A DNA stretch of 52,137 nt, from assembly GCA_002376725.1 (NCBI GenBank), contig DFOM01000036.1:1-52137 (forward strand), given 5' to 3'. The DNA comes from Cloacimonetes bacterium UBA3541. Lineage in GTDB: Bacteria > Cloacimonadota > Cloacimonadia > Cloacimonadales > Cloacimonadaceae. Positions 13,600 to 22,180 of the stretch are shown here, in pieces (positions within the stretch are counted from its first letter, which is position 1; every line of letters starts with the position of its first letter). A model generated the notes under the pieces. The model made no database searches, was not told where the DNA came from, and saw only the letters and a list, made by a program, of their open reading frames with translations. The translations under genes were made by a program, and so were the position numbers.

Positions 13600-16005
13600 A
13601 TGGAAGAACAAAATAACAGAGTTCCGAGAACACTACCTGTCCTACATATGAATAATGTAGTAATGTTTCCCTATCTGCTTATGCCTCTCGTTGTTTCGGA
13701 TGAAGAGTCTAGACAAGTAATAGACTATGCTCTATCTCAGGATAAAACTATGGCTTTTTTCCTGGATAAAGATAAAACCAGTCCTAATGACCTGGGATTG
13801 AATGAAATTGGTTGTGCCGTTACTATTTTAAGGATGTTACGCAATCATGATGGCTCTATCAGTCTCTTACTGCAGGGAACTTCTCGTATCCGTCTACAGC
13901 GTGCAGTTCAAAGAGAACCATTCATTATCGTGGATGTGGAAAGCATTCCAGAACCTATAGATGACGATACTGAAGTGCGTGCTTATAAAAGCATTGCTAT
14001 TGAACTGCTAGAAAAAATAGCTACGGAAAATAACCTCATCAGTCCAGAAATAATTCCTGGACTTAATAATATTAAGCAATCTGGAAGAGTAGCTGATATT
14101 ATTGCAGGCAATCTGGATTTAGCGGTGGAAGATCGTCAAGCTATCCTGGAAGCTATAGATTTGAAAAAGCGCTTCAAATACCTAAATAACTGTTTAGCTG
14201 AAATGATTCGTAAGATGCGTCTGGAAAACACAATTCGTAGCAACATTGAGCTGGAAATGAGTGAAGACCAGCGTCGTTATTATTTACGAGAACAGTTGGA
14301 TGCTATCAGAAAAGAACTAGGTGAAAGCGATGAGGTCAGCAAAGAGGTCCTTAAATGGAAGGAATTGATTGAAAAGAATAATCTTCCCGATTATGTAAAA
14401 GATGTGGCTTATGAGGAATTAGAACGTCTTGCTACTATGCAACCTGCAGCAAGTGAATATGCTGTAGTCCGTAATTACCTGGAATGGATAGTTAATCTGC
14501 CTTGGCGAACTTATAGCAAGGATAGAATGGACCTTAATAAAATAGAACAAATTCTGCAAAAAGACCACTATGGATTACAAAAGCCCAAAGAACGCATTTT
14601 AGAATACATTGCCGTCAAGAAGCTAAAAGGACACTTGAAAGGTCCTTTTCTCTGCTTTGTTGGTCCTCCAGGAACTGGCAAAACCTCTATTGGACAATCG
14701 GTAGCTCGTGCATTAAATCGTAAATTCATCCGTATGTCTCTAGGTGGAATACACGATGAAGCAGAAATTAGAGGTCATCGTAGAACCTATATTGGAGCAA
14801 TGCCAGGTAAGATTATTATGGAAATAAAACGCAGTGGCACTGCTAATCCCGTGTTTATGTTAGATGAAATAGATAAATTAGGGCGTGATTTTAGAGGTGA
14901 TCCAGCTTCTGCCTTATTGGAAGTATTGGACCCTGAACAGAATCATAGCTTTGTAGATAATTATATCAATCTCCCTTTTGACCTTTCAGAGGTAATGTTT
15001 ATTACTACCGCTAATTCATTGGATACTATTCCACCTGCTCTTAGAGATAGAATGGAAATAATAGAATTTAATAGCTATCTGGAAAATGAAAAAATAGAGA
15101 TTGCGCGTCATTACCTTATTCCCAAGGAAAAGGATGCTAATGGACTTAAAAACCAAAAAATTATTTTCCAAAAATCTGCTTTGCAGGAAATTATTCGTTA
15201 TTATGTGAGAGAAGCAGGTGTGCGTAATCTACAAAGACGAATTGGTTCAATTTTCCGTAAAATAGCCAGAGAGGTAGCTAAAGGTGATATTCATCCCCGG
15301 GTTATTAATGCTAAAAGTATAATTAACTATCTGGGACCAAGAGTATATACTCTGGAAATGGCTAATCGCAAACCTGAAGTAGGTATATCTACTGGCCTTG
15401 CTTGGACCGGGTTCGGTGGGGAGATTCTGTTCTGTGAGACAATTAAGATGCCCGGAAAAGGAAATATCATTCTTACTGGACTTTTAGGTGAGGTGATGAA
15501 AGAATCAGCTCGTATAGCTCTGAGTTATCTAAAAGCTAATTATGAAAAATATGGCTTAGACCCTGCTGAGTTTGATAAATACGACATCCATATTCACTTC
15601 CCTTCTGGAGCTGTACCTAAGGATGGTCCTTCTGCAGGTATAACCTTGACTACTGCTCTTGCTTCTCTATTTACTGGTAGAAAAGTGAAACACGATATTG
15701 CGATGACGGGAGAAATTACCCTAACCGGTAAAATATTAGGCATTGGTGGTCTTAACGAGAAAATGCTTGCCGCTAAAAGAGCTGGTATCAATAAACTCAT
15801 CCTGCCTAAAGAAAATGAACCTACTATCAGCGATTTCCCTGAAGATATTCTGGAAGGTATGCAAATAACTTGGGTATCTGAAATTAATGAAGTGCTGGAT
15901 AATGTCCTTCTGCCTCCTGAAACTGAAAAACTTGAGACTCAGCAAAAGGGCAAAGTTAAAATTAAAGATAAGGAACAGGTTAAACCACAGGTTGCTATAG
16001 CCTGA
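13600..16005 (+). CDS. lon: ATP-dependent protease Lon
   Basis: 801 residues, full-length LonA. The N-terminal substrate-binding domain (1-300) begins with RTLPVLHMNNVVMFPYLLMP. The AAA+ module has Walker A GPPGTGKT (355-362) and Walker B VFMLDEIDK (418-426). The protease domain has the catalytic serine in PKDGPSAG (Ser678) and Lys721. It degrades misfolded and regulatory proteins in the cytoplasm. The C-terminus is extended by a Lys/Glu-rich tail (about 775-801). Its stop overlaps the next start by one base (TGATG). No CIRCE-like site is seen upstream. Confidence 0.97.
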   Translation: MEEQNNRVPRTLPVLHMNNVVMFPYLLMPLVVSDEESRQVIDYALSQDKTMAFFLDKDKTSPNDLGLNEIGCAVTILRMLRNHDGSISLLLQGTSRIRLQRAVQREPFIIVDVESIPEPIDDDTEVRAYKSIAIELLEKIATENNLISPEIIPGLNNIKQSGRVADIIAGNLDLAVEDRQAILEAIDLKKRFKYLNNCLAEMIRKMRLENTIRSNIELEMSEDQRRYYLREQLDAIRKELGESDEVSKEVLKWKELIEKNNLPDYVKDVAYEELERLATMQPAASEYAVVRNYLEWIVNLPWRTYSKDRMDLNKIEQILQKDHYGLQKPKERILEYIAVKKLKGHLKGPFLCFVGPPGTGKTSIGQSVARALNRKFIRMSLGGIHDEAEIRGHRRTYIGAMPGKIIMEIKRSGTANPVFMLDEIDKLGRDFRGDPASALLEVLDPEQNHSFVDNYINLPFDLSEVMFITTANSLDTIPPALRDRMEIIEFNSYLENEKIEIARHYLIPKEKDANGLKNQKIIFQKSALQEIIRYYVREAGVRNLQRRIGSIFRKIAREVAKGDIHPRVINAKSIINYLGPRVYTLEMANRKPEVGISTGLAWTGFGGEILFCETIKMPGKGNIILTGLLGEVMKESARIALSYLKANYEKYGLDPAEFDKYDIHIHFPSGAVPKDGPSAGITLTTALASLFTGRKVKHDIAMTGEITLTGKILGIGGLNEKMLAAKRAGINKLILPKENEPTISDFPEDILEGMQITWVSEINEVLDNVLLPPETEKLETQQKGKVKIKDKEQVKPQVAIA

Positions 16006-17447
16006 TGGAAAAATACCCCACTATCCAGATATTATTAAACCTGCCACAAAGATATATTCCTAAGGCAGAGTTTGTTTTACGCACCTATTGTAGCATTCTG
16101 CGTCTACATCCTCAATTTGATTATGGCAGGCGCAGAGAGGGTGTGCATCTATATTATGGTCCGCTAACCGGACAGGATTATCCACTCAAAATTTATTTTG
16201 ATGAAAATACCCCCCAATTTTTTGACAGGCTGGAATTATATCCACTCAATGAAGTTAATTTCTATTCCTATCGCAATGAATATATTCCCTTTCTCTTTTC
16301 ACAATCAGGACCCATTTTTTCATTTGGTCCTCAAAATGTTATATTTAGAAAGGATATAATCGCAAGTGGCTTCTATTTTCTTTCCTGCTGGCATGAATAC
16401 ATATTGAGTTTGCACGAAGAAAATAACTCTAGAGTAGATTTTCGTCAATCATTGCAATACCGATGGGATTTTATAGATATTCCCGTCATTGATGTCTATT
16501 GTCAGATGCTCTGGTATGCGATGGGCATTTCTTTACCTCAATTTATCCGAGAAATAGATTGGGATGATAATAAACGATTTTCTATTTCTCTTTCTCATGA
16601 TATGGATTACTGGAACTACTGGATAGGAAAACAAAAGGTTGATACTTTACTTTATAATTTGCGCACCTGGCATAAACGTCCTCTAAATGCCACTTATAAA
16701 ATTATCGGGCATACCTTTCATAAAAATTTAATTCATAATCCTCGTAGACAATTACACTGGATAAAATCTAAAGAAGAAAAACTCGGTGTCAAATCCACCT
16801 GGTTTCTCTTTGGTAAAGACGATTTTGAGGATGAAAGAAGAAATTATATAGGCAACCCAGCAATTAGGGAGATTTTACTAGAACTATTACAAGATCAAGA
16901 TGTAGGTTTACATGGCAGTCCAGAAGCAGCCTTTGATGTAAATGTTCTTCTTACAGAACTACATCGCTTGCAAGATGCAGGTTTTGAAGTTAATGGTTAT
17001 CGCTCTCATTACCTTTATTTTGATTATCAAAAAAGCTTCAAAATTCTGGAACAGGCAGGAATTAAGTATGATTCTACTCTTGGTTATTGGGAAAACATCG
17101 GTTTTAGAGCTGGTATTTCATTTCCTTTCTATCCTTTTAATATTGAAGAAAATAGACCTTTCCGAGTTCTGGAAATACCTTTAATCGTTATGGATACAAC
17201 CCTTTATTCTAATATAGCAATGCATCTAACTCCTAACACAGCTATAAGAAGACTTAAAAGAATGGTTAACTTAGCAGAATGCTATCAATCCCACCTCTCT
17301 TTGCTCTGGCATAATGTCAACTTTGACCCGATTGATTTTCCTTTCTGGGGTGAAGTTTACTGGTCTATTTTGCGTTATGCCCTTAAAAAGAATGGCTGGC
17401 TTACTAATCTTAATGATATCTACAATGAATGGATAAACTTAAGCTAA
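16005..17447 (+). CDS. Polysaccharide-deacetylase-like protein with an N-terminal DUF7033-type region
   Basis: 480 residues, no signal peptide. The N-terminal half (1-190) resembles the region found ahead of NodB-like domains in many FCB-group bacteria. The C-terminal half has SLSHDMDYW (about 196-203, equivalent to the metal-binding 'TxDDD'), GLHGSPEAAF (301-310, the histidine motif) and GYRSHYLYF (331-339). The second histidine of the usual HxxxH motif is not evident, so the chemistry may differ. It is translationally coupled to lon and followed after 13 bp by plsC. A role in cell-surface glycan modification is inferred; the substrate is unknown. Confidence 0.75.
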   Translation: MEKYPTIQILLNLPQRYIPKAEFVLRTYCSILRLHPQFDYGRRREGVHLYYGPLTGQDYPLKIYFDENTPQFFDRLELYPLNEVNFYSYRNEYIPFLFSQSGPIFSFGPQNVIFRKDIIASGFYFLSCWHEYILSLHEENNSRVDFRQSLQYRWDFIDIPVIDVYCQMLWYAMGISLPQFIREIDWDDNKRFSISLSHDMDYWNYWIGKQKVDTLLYNLRTWHKRPLNATYKIIGHTFHKNLIHNPRRQLHWIKSKEEKLGVKSTWFLFGKDDFEDERRNYIGNPAIREILLELLQDQDVGLHGSPEAAFDVNVLLTELHRLQDAGFEVNGYRSHYLYFDYQKSFKILEQAGIKYDSTLGYWENIGFRAGISFPFYPFNIEENRPFRVLEIPLIVMDTTLYSNIAMHLTPNTAIRRLKRMVNLAECYQSHLSLLWHNVNFDPIDFPFWGEVYWSILRYALKKNGWLTNLNDIYNEWINLS

Positions 17448-17460
17448 CTCTTATCAATTT

Positions 17461-18216
17461 ATGATATTTACTCTAATCTTTACTTTGCTCTGGAAAATCT
17501 TTTATGTGTTTTTTATGCTAGCTACTATACCTTTATTATTGATATTATTGCTAGGTAAACCATTTCTACCTCCTATAAAATATTATCGGCTAGCCTACTA
17601 TATCGGAAAGATTTGGGGCATAATAACCATTCGTTCCACGGGCTCAAAAGTGAAAATAACCGGAAAAGAGCTTATTCCGCAAGGTATTCCGCTTTGCTTT
17701 GTCGGCAATCATCAAAATCTTTACGATATTCCCGCTCTACTTGGTTACCTGGGAAGACCTATAGGGTTCATTGCTAAAAAGGAGCTTGCCCGTATACCTA
17801 TCCTGGGGCAATGGATGCGACAATTACCCAGTCTATTTATAGACCGTGAAAATCCCCGTCAAGCACTTCAAATCTTTGAACAAGCAATACCAATTATCCA
17901 GCAGGGACAACCTTTTGTCATTTTTCCTGAGGGAGGAAGAAGTGGAACTCCCTTTATGAGAAAATTCCATCGGGGAAGCTTAAAACTTCCTCAAATGGCT
18001 AAAGCAACCATAGTGCCTTTCGCTATTGATGGTTCCTGGCGAATTATGGATGAAAAGACATTAATCCATCCTGCTAAAATCAATATAACCATTCTTCCCC
18101 CTATTTATCCTCAGGATTCCATTTATCAAGACAATAAATTACTAGCTCATCATTTAGAAAAAATGATAGCGCAGCAGCTATCAGCTTATAAATCTCAAAA
18201 TCCTACTACGAACTAA
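17461..18216 (+). CDS. plsC: 1-acyl-sn-glycerol-3-phosphate acyltransferase (PlsC family)
   Basis: 251 residues. It makes phosphatidic acid from lysophosphatidic acid at the inner membrane. An N-terminal hydrophobic stretch (about 5-32) is followed by the acyltransferase motifs NHQNLYDIP (H-x4-D), LPSLFIDRENPRQAL, FPEGGRSGTPFMRKFHRG and the later IVPFAIDGSW. Normal length. It ends the lon operon and converges on htpG across a 409-bp gap. Substrate assignment within the family is by similarity only. Confidence 0.9.
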   Translation: MIFTLIFTLLWKIFYVFFMLATIPLLLILLLGKPFLPPIKYYRLAYYIGKIWGIITIRSTGSKVKITGKELIPQGIPLCFVGNHQNLYDIPALLGYLGRPIGFIAKKELARIPILGQWMRQLPSLFIDRENPRQALQIFEQAIPIIQQGQPFVIFPEGGRSGTPFMRKFHRGSLKLPQMAKATIVPFAIDGSWRIMDEKTLIHPAKINITILPPIYPQDSIYQDNKLLAHHLEKMIAQQLSAYKSQNPTTN

Positions 18217-18344
18217 AACTTTACCTTAATATTACCCAATTCTTTATTATTTAATTGCATCTACCTTATAATTTAGCATTAGTAGCAGATATAAATTCGG
18301 TAATTAAATGTAATTATACTCTTTTAAAGCAGTTAACAAAAATC

Positions 18345-18420
18345 CTTACTTCCTGACTGCATCTTGGCTCTTTCTTATTAAAAGAGTCAAGGGAGAGTCA
18401 AGGGAGAGTCAAGGGAGAGT
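18345..18420 (+). repeat. Intergenic repeat element, copy 1, with an 11-bp tandem array
   Basis: TTCCTGACTG is followed by a hairpin, CTTGGCTCTTT (18363-18373) with AAAGAGTCAAG (18381-18391), one G-T pair. An 11-bp unit AGAGTCAAGGG is then repeated three times (18383-18415), plus a partial AGAGT. A related sequence in the opposite orientation lies at 32384-32440. The rest of the 18217-18561 gap is AT-rich, with nothing else recognised. Confidence 0.7.
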
Positions 18421-18561
18421 ATAAAAATAGTGCGGAATTTAACTATTGCAAAAAGTAAAATGATTGTCAGTCAAAATTGATTAAAATTTAAAAATATTAG
18501 GAAGTTATACACTGAAAGATATAAATTAGCCATTCTCTGGTAGATAGGTGGTACCGAATAG

Positions 18562-18590
18562 CAAAAGGGAGCAGAATGGCTTCTGCTCCC
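18562..18590 (-). terminator. Terminator of htpG
   Basis: GGGAGCAGAA (18567-18576), loop TGGC, TTCTGCTCCC (18581-18590): a perfect 10-bp stem. On the minus strand it is followed by TTTT (plus-strand 18563-18566). It lies 35 bp beyond the htpG stop. Confidence 0.85.
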
Positions 18591-18625
18591 CGAATATGAC
18601 AATACTTAATTGATTAATTATATGA

Positions 18626-20629
18626 TTAGATATAAGTTAGAACTTTATTAGCATTGGCGATAAATTCTTTCAACTCGTCACCAGTGAAAGCACCTTGTTC
18701 AAGCAATGAGAGCTGATGCACATAATTGCATAAAGTTTTTACTTCTTCTTTCTTTCCTGCGGCATCAAGTTCCAGGATTTTCTTTATAATGGGATTTTCC
18801 TGATTTACCACTAAAGTATGGGTTTTAAGCATCCCTGGATGAACATTATGAACAAAAGATTCCATATCATGCCAGCGACGCATAAACTCATTGAAAACAA
18901 TCATAGAGGGTATTTCAGGCGTTTTTAAACTTTTCACTTCAACTTTTAATTCTGTATAAATATGGTCAAAAAGGTCATCCAAAGTTGATTTCCCTAATTG
19001 TTCACGGACAGCGGGAGGAATATCATAAATACGAATAACGATACGGTCTTCCTCATTTCTGATATATGGAGAAAGGATATTAGCAGCTTGGGGGTGTTTT
19101 TTCAGGAAATCAGCATAGCTTTCTTTGCTGAAAGAAGCTTCCACATTTTGTCCCAAAGCACGATAGAAAATTTCTGTAAGTTTTTCTGAATCCGTCCGAT
19201 TTTCCAGGTCTACCAGTTCTTTTTTATCTTTATGGATAAGCAAATCATTAAGCTCACTATCCACTCTTACGAATTCAATATTGTTAAATTTATATTCCAG
19301 ATGCTGATAGAGATGATTATCTAAAGGAGAATCCTGAAAGATAACTTCAAACCCTTGATCCTTCATCAACTTCAGATAACTAACCTGGGTATCCTCACTT
19401 GAAGCATACCAGATACGGTTTTTCTCGCCTTCTGCCTTATTTCTTGCTTTATACTCTTGTAGAGTGACATAATCTCCGGAAGCTGATTTGAATAAAATGA
19501 TGTCTTTCATTGCTTCAAAGAAATCATCATCTTTAATTAAGCCAAATTTGATGAAGGCATTGATATCTTTCCAGAGTTCTTCATACTTCTTGCGGTCTTC
19601 TTTGAAGATTTCATTAAAACGGTCTGCAACTTTTTTTACAATATATCTGCTAATTTTGCGCACTTGGGCATCATTTTGCAGGAAACTACGAGAAACATTC
19701 AGCGGAATATCAGGAATATCTATACCACCCTTTAAAAGCAGTAGAAATTCAGGAATCAGCTCTTCCAGATTATCGGCAACGAATACATTGTTGCAGTATA
19801 ACTTCACTTCACCTTTAAAGAAATCTGGTTCACTTCTTAACTTAGGAAAATATAGTATTCCTTTTAGATTGAAAGGAAAATCTACATTGAGATGAATCCA
19901 AAAAACGGGGTCTTCCCAATCATGAAATAGCTTCTTGTAAAATTCCTTGTATTCTTCTTCTGTAATCTCTTGTGGCTTGCGTATCCAGAGTGCTTCCTTC
20001 ATATTGACCTGTTTATCTTTGAATATTATAGGCCAGGGAGTGAAGTTACAATACTTTTCCAATATTTCTTGAATCTTATCTTCATTTGCATAATTAAGAG
20101 AATCTTCATTTAGATAAACAGTAACCGTAGTACCTACTTTTTTGCGTTTTCCATCTTTCATAATATAATTTGTACTACCATCACACTCCCAGTAAGCAGG
20201 AACACTATCTGGTAAATAAGAAAGTGAATCTATAGTAACCTTTTTAGCTACCATAAAAGTGGAATAAAATCCCAGACCAAAATGTCCAATAATATTATTC
20301 TGTATATCTTTGAACTTAGCTACAAACTCCTCAGCACCAGAAAATGCTATCTGGTTGATGTATTTCTTTATCTCTTCTGCCGTCATTCCAATTCCTGTAT
20401 CTGATACCTCTATAGCATTCAATTTAGTATTGAGCTTAATTTCAATTTTCATATCCTCTTCTTTAAATTCTGGGTCTGCATACTTTCTTTTGTTAATCGC
20501 ATCAACTGCATTAGATATCAATTCTCGCAGAAAAATATCGTGTTCTGAATATAACCACTGCTTGATAATAGGAAAGATATTTTCAGTTTGTATAGTAAGA
20601 CTACCTTTTTCAATTTTTTTCTCGGGCAT
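18626..20629 (-). CDS. htpG: Chaperone protein HtpG (bacterial Hsp90)
   Basis: 667 residues, full length. The N-terminal GHKL ATPase has ELISNAVDAINKRKY, VSDTGIGMTAEEI and GHFGLGFYSTFMVA. The middle domain has PLNVSRSFLQNDAQVRKI, and the C-terminal dimerisation domain follows. It helps late folding of clients with the Hsp70 system in the cytoplasm. AAAGGAG precedes the ATG. A strong promoter lies at 20669-20696 with a CIRCE-like operator just upstream, suggesting heat-shock control by HrcA. It is monocistronic and ends in a strong terminator. Confidence 0.97.
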   Translation of the reverse strand: MPEKKIEKGSLTIQTENIFPIIKQWLYSEHDIFLRELISNAVDAINKRKYADPEFKEEDMKIEIKLNTKLNAIEVSDTGIGMTAEEIKKYINQIAFSGAEEFVAKFKDIQNNIIGHFGLGFYSTFMVAKKVTIDSLSYLPDSVPAYWECDGSTNYIMKDGKRKKVGTTVTVYLNEDSLNYANEDKIQEILEKYCNFTPWPIIFKDKQVNMKEALWIRKPQEITEEEYKEFYKKLFHDWEDPVFWIHLNVDFPFNLKGILYFPKLRSEPDFFKGEVKLYCNNVFVADNLEELIPEFLLLLKGGIDIPDIPLNVSRSFLQNDAQVRKISRYIVKKVADRFNEIFKEDRKKYEELWKDINAFIKFGLIKDDDFFEAMKDIILFKSASGDYVTLQEYKARNKAEGEKNRIWYASSEDTQVSYLKLMKDQGFEVIFQDSPLDNHLYQHLEYKFNNIEFVRVDSELNDLLIHKDKKELVDLENRTDSEKLTEIFYRALGQNVEASFSKESYADFLKKHPQAANILSPYIRNEEDRIVIRIYDIPPAVREQLGKSTLDDLFDHIYTELKVEVKSLKTPEIPSMIVFNEFMRRWHDMESFVHNVHPGMLKTHTLVVNQENPIIKKILELDAAGKKEEVKTLCNYVHQLSLLEQGAFTGDELKEFIANANKVLTYI

Positions 20630-20668
20630 AATTATACTCCTTTATAAAAATAATTAGTTTCTGGAGAT

Positions 20669-20696
20669 ATAATAAACTTAATCAGGTCAGTGTCAA
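20669..20696 (-). promoter_or_regulatory. htpG promoter
   Basis: On the minus strand TTGACA (20696-20691) is followed after 16 nt by TATTAT (20674-20669), about 40 nt ahead of the htpG ATG. It is the best sigma70-type promoter in the window. Confidence 0.7.
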
Positions 20697-20703
20697 GATA
20701 AAA

Positions 20704-20730
20704 TTAGCAATCAGTCATTATGACTGCTAA
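20704..20730. promoter_or_regulatory. CIRCE-like operator (HrcA binding site) between htpG and trx
   Basis: TTAGCAATC (20704-20712), a spacer of exactly 9 nt, and GACTGCTAA (20722-20730). The consensus is TTAGCACTC-N9-GAGTGCTAA, so 16 of 18 arm bases match; the two mismatches are at one symmetric pair. It lies 7 bp beyond the htpG -35 box and 47 bp ahead of the trx -10 box, so it could act on either or both divergent genes. Confidence 0.75.
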
Positions 20731-20753
20731 TTATTTGCCGTAATATATACAAT

Positions 20754-20783
20754 CTCAAGCTTGAGTTGCTTTCTGCTTATAAT
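20754..20783 (+). promoter_or_regulatory. trx promoter region with a 12-bp palindrome
   Basis: The perfect palindrome CTCAAGCTTGAG (20754-20765) covers the expected -35 position of a TATAAT box at 20778-20783. There is no canonical -35, so transcription may depend on an activator or be blocked by a repressor at the palindrome. Confidence 0.45.
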
Positions 20784-20827
20784 AGCTTATCTTATTGCCA
20801 AAAGAGTAATTTTAAGGAGCACAAAAA

Positions 20828-21139
20828 ATGATTAAGACGCTAAAGAATGAAAACTTTGAGGAGATAGTGTCTAAAGGACCTGTAGTAATAGATTTTTGGG
20901 CAGAATGGTGCGGACCTTGCAGAATGTTAGCTCCGACCATAGACCAATTAGCAGAAGCTTATCCAGCTATAACCTTTGCCAAATTGAATGTTGATGAGTA
21001 TCCGGAAATAGCTTCTCGTTATGGAGTTATGAGTATTCCTACCTTGATGTTCTTTAAAGATGGAGTTTTAAAAGATACTTCTATCGGAGTGGTTCCTAAG
21101 GGAGTGATAGAAAAGAAGCTGGAATTACTCCAGACATAA
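20828..21139 (+). CDS. trxA: Thioredoxin
   Basis: 103 residues, normal size. The active site WCGPCR is in DFWAEWCGPCRMLAPTI, the cis-proline is in SIPTLMFFKDG, and the buried Asp lies in VVIDFWA. It is the general cytoplasmic disulfide reductant. AAGGAGC lies about 9 nt before the ATG. It shares an upstream region with htpG, and the possible HrcA site would link it to heat or redox stress. It is followed after 4 nt by the lipid A acyltransferase gene. Confidence 0.95.
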   Translation: MIKTLKNENFEEIVSKGPVVIDFWAEWCGPCRMLAPTIDQLAEAYPAITFAKLNVDEYPEIASRYGVMSIPTLMFFKDGVLKDTSIGVVPKGVIEKKLELLQT

Positions 21140-21143
21140 AATA

Positions 21144-22064
21144 GTGAGCTCATTATTGAAAAGAAACAAAATTATAAACTTGATAGAATATATCCTTTTT
21201 CGGATAGGTCTATTTTTTTTACGAATATTACCCTACGAATGGGGAAAGTGGTTCACCGTTAAGTTATTTATCTGGATAGGATACGGATTTGGTATTAGAC
21301 GCCACCTAGCAGAAACGCATTTGCAAAAAGTATATCCCGCAATGACTAATAAGCAAAGAAAAGCCCTTTTACGAGATATTTATAGGAATATGGGCTTATC
21401 TTCTGCGGAGCTTTATTTACAAAAGGGAAAAGACCTAATTTCTTCCCTTGATTTAAAGAATAAAGAGAATTTGGATAGAGCACTGGCTCTCGGACGAGGA
21501 GTAATTATAGCTACTGCTCATTTGGGGAATTGGGAAGCCGCAACAACTTTACCGGTATTTGGTTATCCACTTTCAGCTGTGGTCAAGAAACAACACAATC
21601 CCTATTTTGACCGTTACACTAATGCTCTTCGTACCCGTTATGGAATGCAAACTATAAATTTAAAGCGTGGAGTTAAAGATATTATTACTCATTTAAAAAA
21701 TAATCAAATAGTAGCTCTACTCTGTGACCAGAATGCTGGTAAATCTGGCATTATTCTGGATTTTTTAGGCTATCCTGCTTCGCATTGGAAAGGACCGGTA
21801 AAAATTTCTCTTAGATATCATATCCCTATTGTTCCTGCTTTTGCGGTCAGATCAACCAATAGTAAAATTCAGATTTGTTTTGAACCTATGATTTTTTATC
21901 CGGAATTAGTGGATAATGAAGAAGGATATATCTTTTTATGGAAACAATTAAATCAGGTGATAGAGAGTTATATTAATCGTTATCCTGAACAATGGTTTTG
22001 GGTACATAATAGATGGAAAGCCACAGGTGCTATGAAAGAAAACCGAAGTAGGATGGAGACCTAA
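21144..22064 (+). CDS. Lipid A biosynthesis acyltransferase (LpxL/HtrB family)
   Basis: 306 residues, starting at a GTG. An N-terminal membrane anchor (about 15-35) is followed by the family motif AHLGNWEAA (H-x4-E catalytic pair), then VVKKQHNPYFDRY, LLCDQNAG and HIPIVPAFAVR, and the C-terminal YPEQWFWVHNRWK. These enzymes add a secondary acyl chain to lipid A at the inner membrane. Which chain, and whether the acceptor carries Kdo, cannot be told from sequence. It is probably co-transcribed with trx. A 116-bp gap with a candidate promoter precedes the kinase gene. Confidence 0.9.
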   Translation: MSSLLKRNKIINLIEYILFRIGLFFLRILPYEWGKWFTVKLFIWIGYGFGIRRHLAETHLQKVYPAMTNKQRKALLRDIYRNMGLSSAELYLQKGKDLISSLDLKNKENLDRALALGRGVIIATAHLGNWEAATTLPVFGYPLSAVVKKQHNPYFDRYTNALRTRYGMQTINLKRGVKDIITHLKNNQIVALLCDQNAGKSGIILDFLGYPASHWKGPVKISLRYHIPIVPAFAVRSTNSKIQICFEPMIFYPELVDNEEGYIFLWKQLNQVIESYINRYPEQWFWVHNRWKATGAMKENRSRMET

Positions 22065-22128
22065 AATTAAACGATAATATGATTTCAGAATAGATACTGG
22101 TTTTCCAAATTTTGGGCAAAGTTTTAAG

Positions 22129-22153
22129 TTGACAAGCCCTGACATTCTAAAAT
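22129..22153 (+). promoter_or_regulatory. Candidate promoter of the multi-kinase operon
   Basis: TTGACA (22129-22134) is followed by TAAAAT (22148-22153) after only 13 nt; at the standard 17 nt the hexamer is ATTAAA. The same 13-nt arrangement recurs at three other genes in this window. Confidence 0.4.
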
Positions 22154-22180
22154 TAAAGAATAATAAGAGGTTTATAGCAG

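Noticed and set aside
18383..18420. CRISPR-like or VNTR coding repeat
   Set aside because: The 11-bp units are directly adjacent with no spacers and lie outside any ORF; a simple intergenic tandem repeat.
19488..19895. 135-codon plus-strand ORF inside htpG
   Set aside because: Ser/Leu-rich shadow of htpG with no ribosome binding site.
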